Assembly: GCA_014846205.1 (NCBI GenBank)
Contig: RKAY01000104.1
Coordinates: forward strand, 1 to 29,302
Direction of reading: 5' to 3'
Source of the DNA: Collinsella aerofaciens
GTDB taxonomy: Bacteria > Actinomycetota > Coriobacteriia > Coriobacteriales > Coriobacteriaceae
DNA length: 29,302 nucleotides
Shown: positions 24,500 through 29,302 of the stretch, in pieces
Numbering within the stretch: the stretch's first letter is position 1
Layout: every line of letters starts with the position of its first letter
Translations under genes and position numbers: made by a program
Notes under the pieces: generated by a model
What the model saw: only the letters and a program-made list of their open reading frames with translations
Databases searched by the model: none
What the model was told of the DNA's origin: nothing

Positions 24500-25258
24500 A
24501 TGCTAATCGAGACCCTTTCGGTCTTTCCCGAGATGTTTGAGCCCGTTATGTCCACGTCGATCTTGGGCCGTGCCCGCAAGGCCGGCCTTTTTGATTTTAA
24601 GGCGTATAACCTGCGCGACTGGACGCACGACCGTCATCGCACCGTCGATGACGAGCCGTACGGCGGCGGGCAGGGCATGCTCATGAAGGTCGAGCCTATT
24701 GCCGAGGCCATCGAGGCCATTAGCTCCGAGGGTCCCAAGCCCACCGTGGTGTTTTTTACCCCTTGTGGCGAGCCCTTTACGCAGCATGTGGCCGAGCGCT
24801 TGCTCAAAAGCGAACGTCTGCTGTTTGTGTGCAGCCGCTACGAAGGCGTCGACGAGCGTGCGTATGCGTATGCCGACGAACGTCTGTCGATCGGCGACTA
24901 CGTGCTTACGGGTGGCGAGCTACCCGCCATGGTCGTTGCCGATGCTGTCGTGCGCCTCATTCCCGGCGCCCTGGGCGACGAGATGAGCAACGTGGACGAG
25001 TCGTTCTCGACCGCCGAGGACGGAGGCCTGCTCGAGTACGCGCAGTACACCCGCCCCGCTGAGTTCAATGGCCAGGGTGTGCCTCCGGTGCTCGTGAGCG
25101 GCGATCACGCTAAGGTCGATGCCTGGCGTCGCAAGAATGCCATCGAGCGCACCTGTCGCTGGCGTCCCGATCTGATCGAGACGGCGCGCCTTACGCCCCA
25201 GGAGCGCGCGTACGCGCAGGAGATTCTGGACGCTTCCTATTCGCAGAGCGAGGAGTGA
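24500..25258 (+). CDS. trmD: tRNA (guanine-N1)-methyltransferase TrmD
   Basis: TrmD methylates G37 of tRNAs with S-adenosylmethionine and prevents frameshifting. The 252-residue SPOUT-fold protein shows DDEPYGGGQGMLMKVEP, FVCSRYEGVDERAYAY, the knot SIGDYVLTGGELPAMVV, and the C-terminal RPAEFNGQGVPPVLVSGDH. ATG 24500 has GGGAGG upstream. The usual partner rplS does not follow; lepB comes next. Confidence 0.97.
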   Translation: MLIETLSVFPEMFEPVMSTSILGRARKAGLFDFKAYNLRDWTHDRHRTVDDEPYGGGQGMLMKVEPIAEAIEAISSEGPKPTVVFFTPCGEPFTQHVAERLLKSERLLFVCSRYEGVDERAYAYADERLSIGDYVLTGGELPAMVVADAVVRLIPGALGDEMSNVDESFSTAEDGGLLEYAQYTRPAEFNGQGVPPVLVSGDHAKVDAWRRKNAIERTCRWRPDLIETARLTPQERAYAQEILDASYSQSEE

Positions 25259-25260
25259 GA

Positions 25261-25824
25261 ATGGTTCCATCGCAGCATTCTGCCCTGAGGGGCGCCTTTG
25301 AGTGGATTGCGGTCGTCGTAATCGCGCTCGCCGCCACCTTCTTGATTCGCTCGTTTGTGATAGAACCCTTTGTGGTGCCCACCGGCTCCATGGATTCCAC
25401 GATCGAGATTGGCGATCAGATCCTGGCGCAAAAGGTGAGCCTCGAGCTCGGCCGGCCTGTCAGCCAAGGCGATATCGTGGTGTTCCACAACCCCGATGGC
25501 ACCTCCGAGCATGATGTGCTGGTGAAGCGCGTCATTGCCACAGCCGGCCAGACCGTTGACCTGCAGGACGGCAAGGTCGTCGTCGACGGCCAGGTGCTCG
25601 ACGAGGACTATACGACCGGCATGAGCTGGCCGCTTTCGGTCCAGGCACCCGCCGCCCAGGTGAGCTATCCCTACACCGTCCCCGACGACTGCGTGTGGGT
25701 GATGGGCGACAACCGCGAGAATTCAGCCGACTCACGCTACTTTGGCCCGGTCGACCGTTCGGACCTGATCGCCGTGGCGCTCGTGCGTTACTGGCCGCTC
25801 AACCGTCTGGGCGCTATCGACTAA
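25261..25824 (+). CDS. lepB: Signal peptidase I
   Basis: It cleaves signal peptides from secreted proteins on the outer face of the membrane. The 187-residue protein has an N-terminal helix at about residues 14-32. The catalytic Ser 43 is in VPTGSMDSTI, Lys 89 is in VLVKRVIA, and the conserved box is GDNRENSADSRYFGPV. ATG 25261 is 2 bases after the trmD stop, with GAGGAG upstream. The frame from 25255 adds only two residues. Confidence 0.96.
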   Translation: MVPSQHSALRGAFEWIAVVVIALAATFLIRSFVIEPFVVPTGSMDSTIEIGDQILAQKVSLELGRPVSQGDIVVFHNPDGTSEHDVLVKRVIATAGQTVDLQDGKVVVDGQVLDEDYTTGMSWPLSVQAPAAQVSYPYTVPDDCVWVMGDNRENSADSRYFGPVDRSDLIAVALVRYWPLNRLGAID

Positions 25825-25883
25825 AAACCGCTATAGTACAGTACCTAACCGTGTAATCGTTTCGACGAGGGGATATTAGAGGC

Positions 25884-26795
25884 ATGAACGCTTCATCGCT
25901 TTCCTTCCAAGACATCATCCTGCGCCTCCAGCAGTACTGGGGCGAGCAGGGCTGCGTCATCATGCAGCCCTATGACTCCGAGGTCGGTGCCGGTACCTTC
26001 CATACCGCGACCACGCTGCGCTCGCTCGGTCCCTCCGAGTGGCGCACCTGCTATGCGCAGCCCTGCCGCCGTCCCGCCGACGGCCGCTACGGCGAGAACC
26101 CCAACCGCATGCAGCACTACTATCAGTTCCAGGTGCTCATCAAGCCCTCGCCGGTCAACGCCCAGGAGCTCTACCTGGGTTCGCTGGCCGCCATTGGCCT
26201 GGACCCCAACGACCATGACGTCCGCTTTGTCGAGGACGACTGGGAGAGCCCGACGCTCGGCGCCTGGGGCCTTGGCTGGGAGGTCTGGCTCAACGGCATG
26301 GAGGTTACGCAGTTCACGTACTTCCAGCAGGTGGGCGGTATCGAGGTCGACCCCGTGCCCGTCGAGATCACCTACGGCCTGGAGCGTATCGCCATGTACG
26401 CCCAGGGCGTCAACTCCGTTTATGACCTGGTGTGGAGCTATCTGCCCGACGGCACGCCCATGACCTATGGCGACGTGTTCTTGGAGAACGAGCGCGAGTT
26501 TAGCGCCTACAACTTTGAGGTCGCCAACGTCGAGATGATGCGTCAGAAGTTTGACGACTACGAGGCCGAGTGCCACTCCTGCCTGGAGCGCAAGCTTCCG
26601 CTGCCGGCGTACGACTGCGTCATGAAGTGCAGCCACGCCTTCAACCTGCTCGACGCCCGTGGCGCCCTGTCCGCGGTCGAGCGCGCCAACTACATCCTGC
26701 GCGTCCGCGCCGTCGCCAAGGCGTGCTGCGAGGCCTATATGGCCGAGGTCGCTGGAGTCAACGAGAATGCCGATCAGGAAGGCGAGGTGGCGTAA
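25884..26795 (+). CDS. glyQ: Glycyl-tRNA synthetase alpha subunit
   Basis: It is the catalytic subunit of the bacterial alpha2-beta2 glycyl-tRNA synthetase. The 303 residues match closely: [20 protein letters not shown], the [16 protein letters not shown] block, [20 protein letters not shown] and [16 protein letters not shown]. The ATG has GAGG upstream and glyS starts 3 bases after its stop. The 59-base gap before it is too short for a T-box riboswitch. A TATAGT at 25832-25837 may be a -10, but its -35 is poor, so read-through from lepB is possible. Confidence 0.97.
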   Translation: MNASSLSFQDIILRLQQYWGEQGCVIMQPYDSEVGAGTFHTATTLRSLGPSEWRTCYAQPCRRPADGRYGENPNRMQHYYQFQVLIKPSPVNAQELYLGSLAAIGLDPNDHDVRFVEDDWESPTLGAWGLGWEVWLNGMEVTQFTYFQQVGGIEVDPVPVEITYGLERIAMYAQGVNSVYDLVWSYLPDGTPMTYGDVFLENEREFSAYNFEVANVEMMRQKFDDYEAECHSCLERKLPLPAYDCVMKCSHAFNLLDARGALSAVERANYILRVRAVAKACCEAYMAEVAGVNENADQEGEVA

Positions 26796-26798
26796 GCC

Positions 26799-28895
26799 AT
26801 GGCAGACGCTAAGGATTTCCTGTTTGAGATCGGTACGGAGGAGATGCCCTCCGCGCCGCTGAACAATGCCGTCAAGCAGCTTGGCACCATGATCGCCAAG
26901 GGTTTGGACGATGCCGGCCTGGCTCACGGCGAGGTCCGTGTGATTTCGAGCCCGCGTCGCCTGGCTGCACTCGTGGCCAATGTCGCCACTGCGACCGACG
27001 AGGTCCACGAGGTTAAGCGCGGTCCCGCGGCAAACATCGCGTTCGACGCTGACGGTAACGCCACCAAGGCCGCCCAGGGCTTTGCCCGCAAGTGCGGTGT
27101 GGCTGCCGAGGATCTGATCCGTCGTGAGGACACCGACGGCCGTGAGTACGTCTTTGCCGAGAAGAATATCCCTTCCGCACCGGCTACGCCGATTCTGACC
27201 GCTCTGTGCGAGAAGACCATCGCCGGCCTGCAGTGGCCCAACTACCGCTCTCAGCGCTGGGGTCACGAGCACGCGACCTTTGTCCGTCCGGTCCGTTGGA
27301 TCTGCTGCCTTCTGGGCGAGGACGTTGTTCCCGTGTCGTTTGCCGACGTTACGAGTGGCAACACCACGCGCGGTCATCGCGTGCTTGGCCCCGGTGACCA
27401 TGTGGTCTCCAGCCCCGCTGTTTACGAGCAGGTGCTCGAGGACGCCGGCGTGCTTTCTGCCGAGCGCCGTCGCGAGGCCATCCTTGCCGGTATCGCCGAG
27501 GTCGAGGCTGCGCGCCCCGGCTGCCACGTCGATACGCCCAAGAAGGTCTTCGAGGAGGTCATCAACCTCTGCGAGTGGCCGACGGTGCTCGTCGGTACCT
27601 TCGATGAGGAGTTCCTCAAGGTCCCGCACGAGAGCATCTGCGAGTCCATGCTCACCAATCAGCGCTACTTCCCGATCTATGACGGCGAAGGCAACCTGAC
27701 GCGTGAGTTCGTGGTCGTCTCCAACAGCAAGCCCGAGAATGCCGAGCGCGTGATCGACGGCAACGAGCGCGTCGTGCGTGCCCGTCTGGACGACGCCAAG
27801 TTCTTCTACGAGGAGGACCTGAAGATCTCCCTCGACGAGTTCCGTGAGCGCCTGGCCAAGGTCGCTTTCCAGGAGAAGCTCGGCAGCGTGCTCGCCAAGT
27901 CCGAGCGTATTGAGCAGCTCGCGCTTGCGATTGCCCGTGAGGCACACCTGGGTGCTCATCTGGCAGCCGACGCCGGCCGTGCCGCGCACCTGTGCAAGGC
28001 CGACCTGGTGTCTAACGCCGTCGTCGAGTTCACGAGCCAGCAGGGCGTGATGGGCGGTTATTACGCGACCGCGATGGGGGAGAACGACGAGGTCGCCCAT
28101 GCCATCCGCGATCACTATCGTCCCCGCTTTGCCGGCGATGATCTGCCCGAGGGCACCGCTGGCTGCATCGTGGCCTGCGCCGACAAGCTCGATACCATCG
28201 CCGGTATCTTTGCCATCGGCGAGCCCCCGACCGGCTCCTCCGACCCCTACGCGCTGCGTCGTGCCGCCATCGGCATTATCAACATCCTGCGCGACCGTCT
28301 GCCGATCGACCCCACGTCGCTTATCGACTTCGCCCTCCAGCTCTACGCTGAGCAGGGTATCGAGTTCGACGCCGCCGAGGTCGCCCAGCAGGTTCGCGAC
28401 TTCTTCCACGGCCGTCTGGTGAGCATGGCCCGCGATGAGAAGATTCCGGCCGATACCGTTGCCGCCGTCTCCGCGGTGCATATCATCGCGCCGTCGGTCT
28501 TCTTCGCCCGCTGCGCCGCCCTCGACGAGGCCCGCAAGAACGACGCCGAGACCTTTGACAACCTGGCTACCGCCTATGCCCGCGCCGCGCATATCTCCAA
28601 GCCCGAGCTGGGCGCGGACTACGACCGCAGCCTGATGGGCGAGGCCGAGTTCGCGCTCGCCGACGCCTCTGAGGCTGCCCAGACCGCTGTCGATGCCGCC
28701 CTTGCTGCCGAGGATTACCCTGCCGCATTTGCCGCGCTTGCCGCCCTGCGTGCCCCCATCGACCGCTTCTTCGACGAGGTTATGGTCATGGACAAGGACG
28801 AGCAGCTTCGCGATAATCGCCTTAAGTTGCTCAACCGCTTTGAGGCCGTGTTCTCCGGCATCGCCAATATCGGTGAGCTTGCCCGCAAAAAGTAA
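26799..28895 (+). CDS. glyS: Glycyl-tRNA synthetase beta subunit
   Basis: The beta subunit binds tRNA-Gly for the alpha subunit. The 698-residue length is normal. Family segments are FEIGTEEMPSAPL at the N-terminus, RSQRWGHEHATFVRPVRWI, SNSKPENAERVIDGNERVV, LDDAKFFYEEDLK, and GEPPTGSSDPYALRRAAIGI. The C-terminal ~100 residues form the helical anticodon-binding-like domain. It is transcribed with glyQ. Confidence 0.97.
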   Translation: MADAKDFLFEIGTEEMPSAPLNNAVKQLGTMIAKGLDDAGLAHGEVRVISSPRRLAALVANVATATDEVHEVKRGPAANIAFDADGNATKAAQGFARKCGVAAEDLIRREDTDGREYVFAEKNIPSAPATPILTALCEKTIAGLQWPNYRSQRWGHEHATFVRPVRWICCLLGEDVVPVSFADVTSGNTTRGHRVLGPGDHVVSSPAVYEQVLEDAGVLSAERRREAILAGIAEVEAARPGCHVDTPKKVFEEVINLCEWPTVLVGTFDEEFLKVPHESICESMLTNQRYFPIYDGEGNLTREFVVVSNSKPENAERVIDGNERVVRARLDDAKFFYEEDLKISLDEFRERLAKVAFQEKLGSVLAKSERIEQLALAIAREAHLGAHLAADAGRAAHLCKADLVSNAVVEFTSQQGVMGGYYATAMGENDEVAHAIRDHYRPRFAGDDLPEGTAGCIVACADKLDTIAGIFAIGEPPTGSSDPYALRRAAIGIINILRDRLPIDPTSLIDFALQLYAEQGIEFDAAEVAQQVRDFFHGRLVSMARDEKIPADTVAAVSAVHIIAPSVFFARCAALDEARKNDAETFDNLATAYARAAHISKPELGADYDRSLMGEAEFALADASEAAQTAVDAALAAEDYPAAFAALAALRAPIDRFFDEVMVMDKDEQLRDNRLKLLNRFEAVFSGIANIGELARKK

Positions 28896-28902
28896 GCCAG
28901 CC

Positions 28903-28916
28903 TGCGCGTAAGCGCA
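28903..28916 (+). other. Small GNRA-type hairpin before the last gene
   Basis: TGCGC and GCGCA flank a GTAA loop, which gives a 5-pair stem with a GUAA tetraloop in RNA. It lies directly before the AAAAGGAG ribosome site. It has no T-run, so it is not a terminator. A role in mRNA processing or translation is only a guess. Confidence 0.35.
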
Positions 28917-28929
28917 AAAGGAGCCCCGC

Positions 28930-29302
28930 ATGGATTGCCCGGTCACCGCTCGTCCCACCGTTATCGTTATCTCCGACTCGCTCGGTGATACCGCTTGTGA
29001 GGTGGTGCTTGCGGCGTCCGGGCAATTTGATGAAGGGGCTTTTCGTGTTTTGCGCCTGCCTAAGGTGACCTCGGTGGAGCAGGTCAAGTCGTTTGTGGGA
29101 CCGCGCGTCGATGCCGACCATCGCGATATCGCCGTGTTCCACACTATCGTCGACCCAGCGCTGCGCGCTCGCGTGCTCGATTACCTGGGCATGCTGCATA
29201 TTCGTTCAGTCGACCTGATCGGCCCGACGCTCGCCGTGCTGTCGTCGCTCATTGGCGTGCCGCCCAAGGGCGTCGCGGGCGCGCACAAGATTCAGGGCAT
29301 CG
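28930..29302 (+). CDS. Pyruvate,phosphate dikinase / PEP synthase regulatory protein, truncated by window end
   Basis: This family (DUF299) switches PPDK or PEP synthase on and off by phosphorylating and dephosphorylating a threonine, using ADP as donor. The 124 residues seen begin MDCPVTARPTVIVISDSLGD and continue with AVFHTIVDPALRARVLDYL and SVDLIGPTLAVLSSLIGVPP, all matching the N-terminal half. The C-terminal half with the P-loop lies beyond the window. ATG 28930 has AAAAGGAG upstream, 34 bases after glyS. A ppdK gene is likely to follow. Confidence 0.9.
   Translation, partial: MDCPVTARPTVIVISDSLGDTACEVVLAASGQFDEGAFRVLRLPKVTSVEQVKSFVGPRVDADHRDIAVFHTIVDPALRARVLDYLGMLHIRSVDLIGPTLAVLSSLIGVPPKGVAGAHKIQGI

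Noticed and set aside
25825..25883. T-box riboswitch upstream of glyQS
   Set aside because: The gap is only 59 bases, and no specifier stem or T-box sequence is visible.
25893..29144. 1083-residue minus-strand open frame
   Set aside because: It is exactly in register opposite glyQ and glyS, is low-complexity (Val/Gly/Leu/Asp-rich) and matches no family I recognise. Absence of TTA, CTA and TCA codons in the sense genes explains it.

Overview
The window looks like a piece of a high-GC chromosome from an anaerobic gut actinobacterium of the class Coriobacteriia, most likely Collinsella or a close relative. This placement is inferred from gene content and order, frequent TTG starts and strong third-position GC. 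It was not tested by a database search. Almost everything here is housekeeping, in tightly packed operons. No prophage, insertion sequence, CRISPR array or defence island is visible.

Left end (1-1800): a minus-strand aromatic amino acid operon holds a type I-beta DAHP synthase followed by prephenate dehydrogenase (tyrA). tyrA is cut off at the window edge by a 20-bp fold-back that is probably an assembly artefact. The DAHP synthase leader carries an intrinsic-terminator hairpin, a possible leaderless leader peptide, and a 10-bp dyad over the promoter. Together these suggest attenuation plus repression.

1767-6039: a tRNA-Arg(CCG) gene with its own promoter and terminator is followed by a CtpE-like P-type cation ATPase. 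Next come a perfect 27-bp inverted repeat (possibly a dispersed palindromic element) and a membrane-anchored double zinc-ribbon protein.

6076-17713: a cyclophilin and a TPR membrane protein precede a complete rod-shape operon, mreB-mreC-mreD-mrdA(PBP2)-rodA. That run continues without a break into a protein with a probable DUF697 region, a TIGR03960-type radical SAM protein and its TIGR03936/DUF2344 partner. MreB filaments, MreC/MreD and the RodA-PBP2 synthase together build the lateral cell wall.

17710-21867: a strong promoter starts rplU-rpmA. A terminator-like hairpin follows, then obgE-nadD-yqeK-rsfS, which serve ribosome assembly, NAD synthesis and dinucleotide turnover. A strong terminator closes this block. 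The convergent gene dinB (21879-23132, minus) appears to have a leaderless mRNA.

23249-29302: rpsP-khpA-rimM-trmD-lepB form a translation, tRNA-modification and protein-secretion operon. glyQ-glyS (heterotetrameric glycyl-tRNA synthetase) follow. The window ends inside a PPDK/PEP-synthase regulatory protein gene.

The items most worth a second look are the aro leader, the 27-bp palindrome, the DUF697-like gene attached to the rod operon, the two-helix N-terminus of PBP2, the terminator between rpmA and obgE, and the high rate of TTG starts. I found no clear new multi-gene system.
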